DNA from: Bacillus sp. USDA818B3_A
GTDB taxonomy: Bacteria > Bacillota > Bacilli > Bacillales > Cytobacillaceae
Reading direction: 5' to 3'
Assembly: GCF_009928415.1 (NCBI RefSeq)
Contig: NZ_JAABNN010000001.1
Location: forward strand, 89,995 to 153,994
DNA length: 64,000 bases
In this document: positions 42,370 through 50,296 of the stretch, one piece after another
Layout of the letters: each line of letters begins with the position of its first letter
How positions within the stretch are numbered: position 1 is the stretch's first letter
Position numbers and translations under genes: made by a program
Notes under the pieces: generated by a model
The model's input: the letters and a program-made list of their open reading frames with translations, nothing else
Databases searched by the model: none
Told to the model about the DNA's origin: nothing

Positions 42370-42398
42370 GAGAACCCTGCGTTTACAGCAGAGTTCTC
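42370..42398 (-). other. Hairpin between solute-binding protein and permease genes
   Basis: GAGAACCCTGC (42370-42380) and GCAGAGTTCTC (42388-42398) form an 11-bp stem with one mismatch. There is no T-run. Such intercistronic hairpins typically protect the binding-protein mRNA and lower permease expression. Confidence 0.6.
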
Positions 42399-42433
42399 TT
42401 TCTGACTAAGAAAGATCTACATGAGAACCCATT

Positions 42434-43744
42434 TTATTTCCAACCCGGAAGTCCTAGCTGTACTGCCTGCTTCTCAACGTCTTTATCGTACATTTCTGCA
42501 CCTTTTTTGGCTTTTGTGATTCCACCGCCAACTTCTGCAGCAATTTGTGGCAAGTTAGCACCTTTTACAGGTGAGACGAATTCAAGGGCTGGAGCAACTT
42601 TTCCTTCATCGAAGTATGGCTGCATATCTTTAACCGCTTCGTATGCATCGTCGGCAACTTTTGAACCTTCGATTACGCTTGGACCAACAGCTTTCGATTT
42701 AGATGCATAGGCTGCAAGACCCTTTTCAGAAATGTAAAATTCTATCCACTTTTTAGCAGCTTCAATCTTTTCTGACTTGCTGTTAATAAAGATACCACTT
42801 GGCATCCACACAGTTAAACCGTTTACATCTGCTTTATCACTTGGCTGGGCAAATATTCCGATATCGTTCACTTTATCAGGAAACTTCTCTTCCATTGTTG
42901 CCAGAGCAGATGATAACATTGGCCATTGCGCTCCTTTGCCCTCTACTAACATCTGAATGGCTTGATCATAGGTAAGGGTGTTAAAGTCTTTATTCATAAA
43001 GCCCTTTTTATAAACTTCTTCGAGCTTCTCGAATCCTCGTAATGCAGCAGGACTTTTGGCAAATTTTGCTTTGTTGTTCGTAAAGTCTTCAGCGAAATTC
43101 GGTTCTAATGCCTGGACATTATAGTAGTCTGCAAGGAGAATTAACTGGGAGTTCCAGCTTGTACCGAAAGATCCTATCACAGGAGTAATGCCGGCTTGTT
43201 TAATTTTTTCATTGTTCGCCATCAGATCAGCCCAAGTTTTCGGAACAGATAGACCTAATTTCTCATAAACTTTTTTATTATAGAGCCATGCTCCTGCTGA
43301 GGTTGTATTAAATGGTACCCCCCATACTTTATCTTTATCGGAAACTGTCCCTTTAAAGGTATCCATAACTGTATCCATAAAAGGCTCCTTCGATAAATCA
43401 ACCAAGTTTTGCTCTGGATTGATTGTCTTCAAAAGCGATCCCGAATTGAATACAATCAGATCCGTCATTTCGCCTGTTGCCAGCCTCGTTTTAACAATAT
43501 TTTCTCCTTCAGGACCGCCGGGGCGAATTTCAACTTCTGTTTTAATATTTAATTCTTTTTCAATTTCCGCTACTACCGCCTTAAAACCTGGAGTATTAGA
43601 AGTATCAGAAATCCCAATTGTCAGTGTAACCTGTCCATCTTTTTCGGAGGATGCTTTTTCCCCGCTGCTACAGCCAGCCAAAATGGTTCCAAGTACTACT
43701 GTTGTTGCCATAACTTTAGCCAATTTCATTTTAAACGCTTTCAT
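42434..43744 (-). CDS. Extracellular carbohydrate-type solute-binding lipoprotein
   Basis: A 436-residue protein with a lipoprotein signal (MKAFKMKLAKVMATTVVLGT, lipobox LAGC near residue 25). The mature part has the periplasmic-binding-protein cluster 1 layout: VTLTIGISDTSNTPGFKAVV, TRLATGEMTDLIVFNSGSLL, KVWGVPFNTTSAGAWLYNKK and AAKKWIEFYISEKGLAAYAS. These resemble binding proteins for oligosaccharides or sugar derivatives. GGGGGAAAG precedes the ATG. It is the first gene of the importer operon; a cre-like site lies at 43820-43833. Confidence 0.9.
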   Translation of the reverse strand: MKAFKMKLAKVMATTVVLGTILAGCSSGEKASSEKDGQVTLTIGISDTSNTPGFKAVVAEIEKELNIKTEVEIRPGGPEGENIVKTRLATGEMTDLIVFNSGSLLKTINPEQNLVDLSKEPFMDTVMDTFKGTVSDKDKVWGVPFNTTSAGAWLYNKKVYEKLGLSVPKTWADLMANNEKIKQAGITPVIGSFGTSWNSQLILLADYYNVQALEPNFAEDFTNNKAKFAKSPAALRGFEKLEEVYKKGFMNKDFNTLTYDQAIQMLVEGKGAQWPMLSSALATMEEKFPDKVNDIGIFAQPSDKADVNGLTVWMPSGIFINSKSEKIEAAKKWIEFYISEKGLAAYASKSKAVGPSVIEGSKVADDAYEAVKDMQPYFDEGKVAPALEFVSPVKGANLPQIAAEVGGGITKAKKGAEMYDKDVEKQAVQLGLPGWK

Positions 43745-43819
43745 TTTCTTTCCCCCTTAGATTGATCACACCATAATTACTTTCTTCATTCTAAAGCCTT
43801 ATGTATAGATCCTCTAAGA

Positions 43820-43833
43820 TGCGATCGTTTTCA
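43820..43833 (-). promoter_or_regulatory. cre-like site upstream of the sugar-binding protein gene
   Basis: On the minus strand TGAAAACGATCGCA fits the cre consensus in its conserved TG, AA, CG and C positions. It lies 76 bases before the start codon. No convincing promoter was recognised next to it. Confidence 0.4.
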
Positions 43834-43898
43834 AAAATCAATATACATCTGAATGTTCTGAATTTTACAAGGACACAACGAATGAACAGATATCTTAA

Positions 43899-44681
43899 TC
43901 AGTCCGCTGTTCTTGCAAGCAACGGGAATAATCTGCCTTTAATCGGTTGATTCTCCTGCAATTCAAGTTCATTGGTGACGATATGATTCTTACCGCTAAA
44001 AGTGGTATCCTCAGGGTAAAAAATAATGGCTAAAACCCGCCTTGGTCTGTTTGTCTGATTTGCATGCGCATAATGAAAAGTCAAGCCATCATGAAACGTG
44101 CAGCTTCCTGCCTTTAATCGACAAATGACTGGCGTCTGTTTATTCACCTCTGTATTTTTTGAAAATTGAAACAAATCTTCAGGCTCTGCCAAATTGATTG
44201 GTTGGAACTTTCCTGCCTTATGGGACTCTGGAACAAACATCATGCAGCCGTTTTCTTCGTTTACATCATCAAGTGTAATCCAAATAGACAGTGCACCAGG
44301 TTCATTCATTGGCCAATAGGGAAAGTCTTGGTGCCATGGAGTAGGTTTGGAATCACCTGGCATCTTAAAAAGAATATGATCATGGAAGAATCGAATTCCA
44401 TTTGCTCCGGTCAATTGCAGGGCTATATTAGAGAAACGGGGGTGGAAGCTGTACTTTGACATTCCGGCATGATCCCGCCAACTATTGACCTTTTGATTTA
44501 GAACTCGAAAATAAGCGCTCCGATCTGGAGATTCTCGCGCCAATGGATTGTGGTCTTCCATTGATTCGTCCACATACTGTCTCAACTCATCGAGTTCTTC
44601 TTTTGTCAAAATGTTATTAATTTGTATAAAGCCATTCTTCCGATAAAACTCAATTTGGTTGGCAGTCATTGTAATATCCAT
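43899..44681 (-). CDS. Phytanoyl-CoA dioxygenase family Fe(II)/2-oxoglutarate enzyme
   Basis: A 260-residue double-stranded beta-helix dioxygenase (PhyH/EctD-like). The iron triad is visible as HxD in PTPWHQDFPYWP (H117, D119) and the distal His in LTFHYAHANQTNRPRR (H203), with R214 of the same block placed to bind 2-oxoglutarate. It would hydroxylate or oxidatively cleave a small substrate using O2. In this position, between two sugar-dehydrogenase-linked transcripts, it probably acts on the imported compound or its aglycone rather than on phytanoyl-CoA. The start is ATG 44679-44681 behind AGGGGA. Confidence 0.85.
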   Translation of the reverse strand: MDITMTANQIEFYRKNGFIQINNILTKEELDELRQYVDESMEDHNPLARESPDRSAYFRVLNQKVNSWRDHAGMSKYSFHPRFSNIALQLTGANGIRFFHDHILFKMPGDSKPTPWHQDFPYWPMNEPGALSIWITLDDVNEENGCMMFVPESHKAGKFQPINLAEPEDLFQFSKNTEVNKQTPVICRLKAGSCTFHDGLTFHYAHANQTNRPRRVLAIIFYPEDTTFSGKNHIVTNELELQENQPIKGRLFPLLARTAD

Positions 44682-44834
44682 TTAATCTCCCCTTATATTC
44701 TTTCATTATTGTAAAGTAAGGACCATTGAAGGTGACGAATGGACTGTTCTTGAATATGGATATAAAATACTGCTGTCCCACCACCTTTCAGGGTGTACCC
44801 GAATTAATATTTTTCCGGGCATTTTTTCTATAAT

Positions 44835-45854
44835 TTATTTCACAGCCTCCACCCTTACTCTCGGTACTTCGATGACAGCTCCATTTTCCATCTGAGACCG
44901 TATTGCAGCTTCAATTACTTCCTGGCAGGCTAATGCATGAGCTCCAGATGCTTGAATTTTATCTGGCGCCACACCTTCTTTTACCTCTTTAATGAAACAA
45001 TCAAGACGATTCTTAAAGGTTTGATTAAAACTGCCTACCCCAGTCATGATTGAATTGCGTATGACTAATAGCTCATCACTTTGATGAGGATAGAAAGTCA
45101 AGTTCTCATATACATTGTCAATGACAAATCTCCCCTTATTCCCAGCCACCTCACAATATTCAATTGGATGACGTCTAGAAGCATCATAACTTCCTGTTAG
45201 ATGTCCTACTGCACCTGAAGCAAATTCAAGATTAATCGATGCGGTTGACCAGCTACTACGGCCAGGTGCCTTTGTCATAAAAGCCTGCACACGTCTGATT
45301 TCTCCTCCGAAGTATTGCAAGACATCAATCGAATGTGGATGGAGAGCACGCATATGGAACCAAGGAGTTGCTTCTTTCACATTTTGAATCGCCAGCTTCA
45401 TATTTAAAAATAGTAACTGTCCTAATTCTCCTTTTTCTATTAATTCTTTCCCTTTATAAGCTGCTGGGACTGAGCTATGATTTAAATTGCATGCCAAGCG
45501 GACATTTTTTTCCGCAGCCATTCGGACCATTTCTCTGGCATCTTTGATATTATTGGATATAGGCTTTTCGACCAGGATATCCTTTCCTGCTTCAATGGCC
45601 ATTATCGCGGGCAAATAATGATGGCCTCCATTTTCTTCGCCGGCTGTAGCAATACTTACTACATCTATTTCTTCGTTCTCCAGCATGGTTTTCATATCAG
45701 TAAAATATTTTATACCATACTGGCCAGCCATTTGTTCTGCTCGTTCTTGGACAAGATCACATACAGCCACTAGCTTGACATCCGGATTTTCACTGTAGGT
45801 CTTACAATGAATTTTTCCAATGTTATTGACTCCTACTACAGCTACCTTCAGCAT
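44835..45854 (-). CDS. Gfo/Idh/MocA-family oxidoreductase (copy 2)
   Basis: AAGGGAG lies seven bases before the ATG at 45852-45854, giving 339 residues (MLKVAVVGVNNIGKIHCKTY). It shares long identical stretches with the copy at 38509-39531, including VEKPISNN, the HPHSIDVL block and the C-terminal NKGRFVIDNVYENLTFYPHQ region; I judge overall identity to be well above two thirds. The two probably arose by duplication and act on related substrates. A LacI-type operator lies 181 bases upstream at 46035-46050. Confidence 0.88.
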   Translation of the reverse strand: MLKVAVVGVNNIGKIHCKTYSENPDVKLVAVCDLVQERAEQMAGQYGIKYFTDMKTMLENEEIDVVSIATAGEENGGHHYLPAIMAIEAGKDILVEKPISNNIKDAREMVRMAAEKNVRLACNLNHSSVPAAYKGKELIEKGELGQLLFLNMKLAIQNVKEATPWFHMRALHPHSIDVLQYFGGEIRRVQAFMTKAPGRSSWSTASINLEFASGAVGHLTGSYDASRRHPIEYCEVAGNKGRFVIDNVYENLTFYPHQSDELLVIRNSIMTGVGSFNQTFKNRLDCFIKEVKEGVAPDKIQASGAHALACQEVIEAAIRSQMENGAVIEVPRVRVEAVK

Positions 45855-46034
45855 TTTCAAACTCCCTTCTATTCTTGTAAGGTATCATGATAGTAAACTA
45901 AGTTTTTTCGATTACTGGTTTATGTAAGATATAATTAAGCGTTTGGGTTAGAATTCTTAACTGGTCGACCACTTTTCTCTGGATACCTTAGTATCCCATC
46001 CTCCAATGCCGAAAATATAAATTTTGCTATATTT

Positions 46035-46050
46035 GCTATAACGTTTTAGC
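46035..46050 (-). promoter_or_regulatory. LacI-type operator upstream of the second Gfo/Idh gene
   Basis: GCTATAACGTTTTAGC is a 16-base near-perfect palindrome centred on AACGTT. Fifteen consecutive bases (CTATAACGTTTTAGC) recur in the lacI promoter region at 47138-47152. It lies between the lacI gene end and the dehydrogenase gene it probably controls. Confidence 0.7.
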
Positions 46051-46081
46051 ATTAGCCAAACTCCCCCCCCATTTTCTTGGT

Positions 46082-47107
46082 TTATGAGGGGGCTTCACAA
46101 CTTTTCCGAAAGACAATTGGGGATTCAAAAGTTGAATGAATCGGCGCTTTTGCCCGTTTTTCTATCAAATCAAGCAAGGTCCTCATACATTGGGCTGCCA
46201 TTTCTTCAACTGGTAAATGAACAGTCGACAAAGCTGGAATCGTAAATTTGGTAATTTCATAATCATCATGACTAATCATTTCAATATCCTCAGGAATTCC
46301 AATTCCTTCTTCATGGAAAGCAGATAATGCTCCTACTGCCATTTCATCACATAAAGAGAAGATTGCGGTTGGTAATTCTTTTTTGGTAGTTAACCATTCC
46401 TTAACAGATTGATAACCTCCCTCTTCGGAAAAGCTTCCTATTAAAATATTATCGGAGGAAAGTTCCAAGGAATGCTCGGTAACACGACTAACAAAGCCTT
46501 CTTTTCTCAGAGTAACAGCCTGGTTAGATAATCTTGGAACCATTAACCCTACTTTTCGATGGCCCTTTTTCATAAAAACATCGGCAACATTTTCTCCTGC
46601 CCTAAAGCTATCCGCATAAACGGTACTAAATTTGTTCGATTTTCTTTGATAAAAAACAATTGGGACATTTACATCATTAGTCTCTAAATAATCCATGTCC
46701 GCTTCCGTAGCACCTACAATGATAGCCCCGTTAAAACGAGTCCCTGTCTTTAAACTGCTTATTTTATTTAAATGGCCATTTTCATATGGCTGGATCAACA
46801 GCTCAAACTCCCTATTTTGCTCTCTCGAGGATGATTTATCTTGAATGCCATCCAAGAATCGCTTGATAAGAGTAGAACGAGCATTTTTGGTCCAAAGCAT
46901 CGCTATAACAGGGAGAACTTTTTCGTCACTGCTACGGAGACGACGTGCAGAAATATTAGGAGTGTAGCCTAATTCCTTTGCTATTTTTAAAACTCTTTCC
47001 TGTGTCATCTTGGAAATCCTCATTTGATCTCCTTTTCCGTTTAAAACGAATGAGGCTGTCCCAACGGAAACTTCGGCTATCTTTGCAATCTCTTTAATAC
47101 TCGTCAT
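46082..47107 (-). CDS. LacI-family transcriptional repressor
   Basis: A 341-residue regulator. The N-terminal helix-turn-helix and hinge read TSIKEIAKIAEVSVGTASFV, LNGKGDQMRISKMTQERVLK and ELGYTPNISARRLRS; the rest is a periplasmic-binding-protein-like effector domain (PVIAMLWTKNARSTLIKRFL through AIFSLCDEMAVGALSAFHEE). AAAAGGAGA precedes the ATG at 47105-47107. Palindromic operators in its own promoter and before the second Gfo/Idh gene suggest autoregulation and control of the sugar locus, released by a sugar-like ligand. Confidence 0.92.
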   Translation of the reverse strand: MTSIKEIAKIAEVSVGTASFVLNGKGDQMRISKMTQERVLKIAKELGYTPNISARRLRSSDEKVLPVIAMLWTKNARSTLIKRFLDGIQDKSSSREQNREFELLIQPYENGHLNKISSLKTGTRFNGAIIVGATEADMDYLETNDVNVPIVFYQRKSNKFSTVYADSFRAGENVADVFMKKGHRKVGLMVPRLSNQAVTLRKEGFVSRVTEHSLELSSDNILIGSFSEEGGYQSVKEWLTTKKELPTAIFSLCDEMAVGALSAFHEEGIGIPEDIEMISHDDYEITKFTIPALSTVHLPVEEMAAQCMRTLLDLIEKRAKAPIHSTFESPIVFRKSCEAPS

Positions 47108-47123
47108 GAGAGTCTCCTTTTTA

Positions 47124-47152
47124 GCTAAAACGTTTAACTATAACGTTTTAGC
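47124..47152 (-). promoter_or_regulatory. Paired LacI-type operators in the lacI promoter
   Basis: GCTAAAACGTT (47124-47134) and AACGTTTTAGC (47142-47152) form an 11-bp perfect inverted repeat with a 7-base spacer. Each arm is also the centre of an AACGTT operator half; the left one reads GCTAAAACGTTTAACT, the right CTATAACGTTTTAGC. The site lies 17-45 bases before the lacI start codon. Confidence 0.7.
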
Positions 47153-47224
47153 CTTAAACTTATAGTAAATTATCTGAATAGTCTTTGTCAATCGAAATAT
47201 TTAAATTAGTTAGAAAATTACAAA

Positions 47225-47238
47225 TGTAAGCGTTACTA
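47225..47238. promoter_or_regulatory. cre-like site upstream of lacI
   Basis: TGTAAGCGTTACTA matches the cre consensus TGWAARCGYTWNCW except at position 13. It is 118 bases from the lacI start and only three bases from the stop of the neighbouring pseudogene, so it could act on lacI or be incidental. Confidence 0.35.
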
Positions 47239-47240
47239 AA

Positions 47241-48132
47241 TTAACTGACATTTGCGATTTGTTTAGGCTTTGACACCCTTGCTCCAGGTAAGGCTAATAC
47301 AAACATACCTACTAAAAATAACAATGATCCGATAACAATATAAATGGTAATTGGTTCTTTAAAAAATAACCATGACCAAAATAGAGTAAATATAATGCTG
47401 GCATTACCGAGTATAGATGCGACCATGAATGAAACTTGTTTTAATGCTTTTGCATAAATCAAGAAACTTATGCCTGTAATAAAGCCTAAACCAGTCAAGG
47501 ATAAAACAGAGATAGCATTAAATTCCCCTTGCAATTGGAACTGAGACGGAACTGGAACCGTAGTAACCAGACTGCACCATAGGAAGATTGATAGATTCAT
47601 ATCAGTGGCATTCATTTTTTCAATTAATATTTTTTGACTGACAAAATGAAAACAAGCACCCAAAGCAGATATTGCAAATATGAGTGTTAAATAAAAATCA
47701 AACTCTAATAATTTGCTCATGGTAAGACCGTTCATACTAATCAGAGAGATACCTAATACACAAAATGCTACCGATATCAAAGAGAGGTAAGTTGTTTTTT
47801 CTTTGAAATAAAAAACAGAAAAGAGCAACATGAAAATAGTAATAAAAAGGAATGACAAGAATCTGTTCATACGCATGTCCAATTGAAACACCATAATTTT
47901 CAAAGAGATAGTTGATGGTTTTTCCAACTACTCCGTACCAAATCCATTTCGACTTCCATGTAATCTTGAATTTAGTCTTACTGATAAAAATAAATAAAAG
48001 CAAAAAAACGACTCCCAATGAAAAGCGAAAAAACGTAATCGTATAGCTGTCCAGTGAAAACGAAGCTGCTTTCACAAATATACTAACAAAACTCCACATC
48101 AACGTACTTAGTAAAAGTAATTGTATTCCCAT
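47241..48132 (-). pseudogene. EamA/DMT-family transporter, frameshifted
   Basis: Two overlapping frames together make one ten-helix drug/metabolite transporter. Frame 1 (from ATG 48132) encodes MGIQLLLLSTLMWSFVSIFV to about SIGHAYEQ, then derails and stops at 47737. Frame 2 continues from about 47870 (FLFITIFMLLFSVFYFKEKT) through the second EamA repeat to FVLALPGARV at 47241. The shift equals one extra base, probably in the A5 run at 47844-47848 (T5 on the coding strand). Full length would be about 296 residues, normal for the family. A decayed gene, a sequencing error or slippage are all possible. Confidence 0.75.
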
Positions 48133-48278
48133 ATCAGAATATCATCCTTTTCTGTTTTAAATTATAAGGCTATTGACGATACCAAGCCAGATATATTCGT
48201 ATTATACCTTGTTGGATTAACCACACTCTTGGTCAAAACAGACAATTTTAATGAAAAAATCTCACCTAAAATATAAAA

Positions 48279-48302
48279 ATCCCAAGTAATACTTTTGGGA
48301 TT
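48279..48302 (-). terminator. Terminator of the aldo/keto reductase gene
   Basis: AATCCCAA (48279-48286) pairs with TTGGGATT (48295-48302); on the minus strand TTTTATATTTT follows. Confidence 0.7.
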
Positions 48303-48304
48303 CT

Positions 48305-49276
48305 TTAAACATCATTCTCCAAAAATTCCAATTCATCTTTGGTAAAGTGAACCATATCCGCTAGCAGACACTCATCTAATTGTTCGACCATATAGCAGCC
48401 GATAATAGGGATGGTAGAAAACGGCTGTGATAAAAGATAGCCCAACACCACTTGGGTAATTGAGAGTGAATGATCGATCGCCATCTTTCGGACTCGTTCT
48501 AGTCTGTTACGATTTTTATCTGAGTAATATAGAGGCATTATTTGACTTTCATTGAAAGTTAGACTGCCTGAATCGAGTTTGGAAAATAAGCCTTGTGCTT
48601 GGGATGAATAGGGAACTGCCGATAACCCTGTTGCTAGATGAAATTGCTTCATTTCCTTATCCATAATGACAAGAGTTGGATCTGCCAATTTTAATCGGTC
48701 AGCTGCTGCAAGACTCCACATCATTTGGTTTCCCGAAAAGCCTTGTATATCATGCCCGGATGCATACTCCTGGGATTTTACGCTACGTTCTGTTGTCCAA
48801 TTGGAACAGCCATAATAGCGGATTTTCCCCGCTTTAACCTGTTCATTTAGTGTTTCAAGAATTTCCCCGACACTTTTATTGGGATCATCCCGGTGCAGCC
48901 AATATAAATCAATCGTATCAACTTGAAGCCTTCTTAGGCTTTCATCAATATCCTTAATAATTTCCTGCGAATTTAACCGGGGAATATCCATTGACTCCAA
49001 ATACGGATGAGCCCCTTTAGTTGTCACAATCATTTGATTCCGATTATTTCTTAATTTCATCCATTTGCCAATGGTTATTTCACTAATACTTGATTCAATT
49101 GGAAGCCAATTTGCATATACCTGTGCGGAATCGATCATATTGCCTCCGTGCTCAACGTAGTAGTCCATTAATTTGAAAGATTCTTCCTCATTTAACTTAC
49201 TTCCCAATGCCACACCACCGAGTGAAAGTGATGAACTTAACAAATCAGTCCCTATTATTTTCTTCCGTCTCATCAT
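48305..49276 (-). CDS. Aldo/keto reductase
   Basis: AGGGGGG lies before ATG 49274-49276 (a second ATG follows directly), giving 323 residues. The frame is open 14 codons upstream without support. The catalytic tetrad of the AKR TIM barrel is present: Asp and Tyr in NMIDSAQVYANW (about D49, Y54), Lys in VTTKGAHP (K87) and His in LYWLHRDDP (H128). NADPH-binding residues follow in PYSSQAQGLFSK and KNRNRLERV. It reduces aldehydes or ketones of sugars or related compounds; the specificity is unknown. It borders the sugar locus and may be part of it. Confidence 0.88.
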   Translation of the reverse strand: MMRRKKIIGTDLLSSSLSLGGVALGSKLNEEESFKLMDYYVEHGGNMIDSAQVYANWLPIESSISEITIGKWMKLRNNRNQMIVTTKGAHPYLESMDIPRLNSQEIIKDIDESLRRLQVDTIDLYWLHRDDPNKSVGEILETLNEQVKAGKIRYYGCSNWTTERSVKSQEYASGHDIQGFSGNQMMWSLAAADRLKLADPTLVIMDKEMKQFHLATGLSAVPYSSQAQGLFSKLDSGSLTFNESQIMPLYYSDKNRNRLERVRKMAIDHSLSITQVVLGYLLSQPFSTIPIIGCYMVEQLDECLLADMVHFTKDELEFLENDV

Positions 49277-49474
49277 TACCCAATCCCCCCTCAAAAAATA
49301 CGAATGGTAACAGTCCACTTATAATACTTTTTTTAAGAGTATGATATATATCTTTATAATTCAACCATATTGCCTTTTTTTACCTAGAACAAGATTGACA
49401 CCGTTTGTTCATAGCAAAAATTGCACTATGCCACAGTAAATTTCATGATAAACAAATATATTTTATTGAAGTTT

Positions 49475-49483
49475 CATACTTTA
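49475..49483 (+). promoter_or_regulatory. Sigma-K-like -10 element before tgl
   Basis: CATACTTTA fits the sigma-K -10 consensus CATANNNTA and lies 35 bases before the tgl start. An AACA string upstream is spaced too far (20 bases) to be a convincing -35. Known mother-cell control of tgl in B. subtilis agrees with the assignment. Confidence 0.45.
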
Positions 49484-49517
49484 GAAGGAATCGATATTTG
49501 TATTTGGGAGGGTTCCA

Positions 49518-50246
49518 ATGATAAAGATCAATCATCAGATTGCCGAACCTGGAGACCTTAAAGGAATTACCAAACCAGAAGAAAAAAAGATTCTTAACTT
49601 AATGGCTAAATATTATTCCACATTTGAGTATCAAACGCTCAATCAGCTTAAATTTGAACTTCTATTTCGTACGAATACGATGAAAGCAGCCCGCGAATTG
49701 AACAAAAGCGGTATAAAGTTTACGACTTTCACTTATGCATTTTGTAATAAAACCTATTGGGATCGGTTAATGAACGGAGGATTCTTACTAAAGGAAGGAG
49801 TGAGTCCGTCTGTAGGTATTTTGGATATCCTCAAAAACGGGAAGCTATATGCAACTGAATGCTCCACTGGCATTGCAATTGTATTATATCTCGCAACCCT
49901 TTATTCAATTGGGCGCCAACAGTTTGATGCACTATTTGACAGGCTTTACTTAATGGATTGGCAATTTGATGAAGATCTTCCTATTTATCAATTTTATAGT
50001 GATGAGTTTCTGCCTGGAGACGTTTTACATTTTAACAACCCTGACTTTGATCCTAAACAGCCTCATTGGCGTGCTGAAAATGTGATCTACTTTGGCGATG
50101 ACAGTTACTACGGTCATGGCGTAGGTATTCAAAGTGCCAACACCATCATCAACTTCCTAAACAAAAAAAGAAAGCCGAATCCAAAGAATTCAGCTTACCT
50201 AATGAATTTAATAACACGACCACACTACCAAACATTATATCGGTGA
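49518..50246 (+). CDS. tgl: Spore coat protein-glutamine gamma-glutamyltransferase
   Basis: A 242-residue transglutaminase matching Bacillus Tgl in length and motifs. The catalytic Cys is in YATECSTGIAIVLYLA (C115), with E187 in HWRAENVIYFG and H200 in DDSYYGHGVG, close to the C116/E187/H200 set of B. subtilis Tgl. It cross-links coat proteins such as GerQ through glutamine-lysine bonds in the mother cell. GGGAGG precedes the ATG at 49518. The stop codon TGA (50244-50246) is inside the left arm of a palindromic repeat that serves as terminator. Confidence 0.93.
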   Translation: MIKINHQIAEPGDLKGITKPEEKKILNLMAKYYSTFEYQTLNQLKFELLFRTNTMKAARELNKSGIKFTTFTYAFCNKTYWDRLMNGGFLLKEGVSPSVGILDILKNGKLYATECSTGIAIVLYLATLYSIGRQQFDALFDRLYLMDWQFDEDLPIYQFYSDEFLPGDVLHFNNPDFDPKQPHWRAENVIYFGDDSYYGHGVGIQSANTIINFLNKKRKPNPKNSAYLMNLITRPHYQTLYR

Positions 50247-50283
50247 CAGGCACCACCAAGGGTGGTGCCTGTCACCTTTTTTT
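50242..50283 (+). terminator. Terminator formed by a GTGACAGGCACC palindrome
   Basis: GGTGACAGGCACCACC (50242-50257), AAG, GGTGGTGCCTGTCACC (50261-50276): a perfect 16-bp stem followed by seven T. It is the most compact and symmetrical member of the repeat family in this window, and it contains the tgl stop codon. Confidence 0.88.
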
Positions 50284-50296
50284 ATCTATTCACAGT

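Noticed and set aside
44745..44834. Terminator after the second Gfo/Idh gene
   Set aside because: CCCGG/CGGG can pair but only weakly and without a proper T-run, so it is not listed as a feature.
49441..49517. Complete sigma-K promoter for tgl
   Set aside because: The -10 is good but no -35 AC element at proper spacing was found; only the -10 was annotated.
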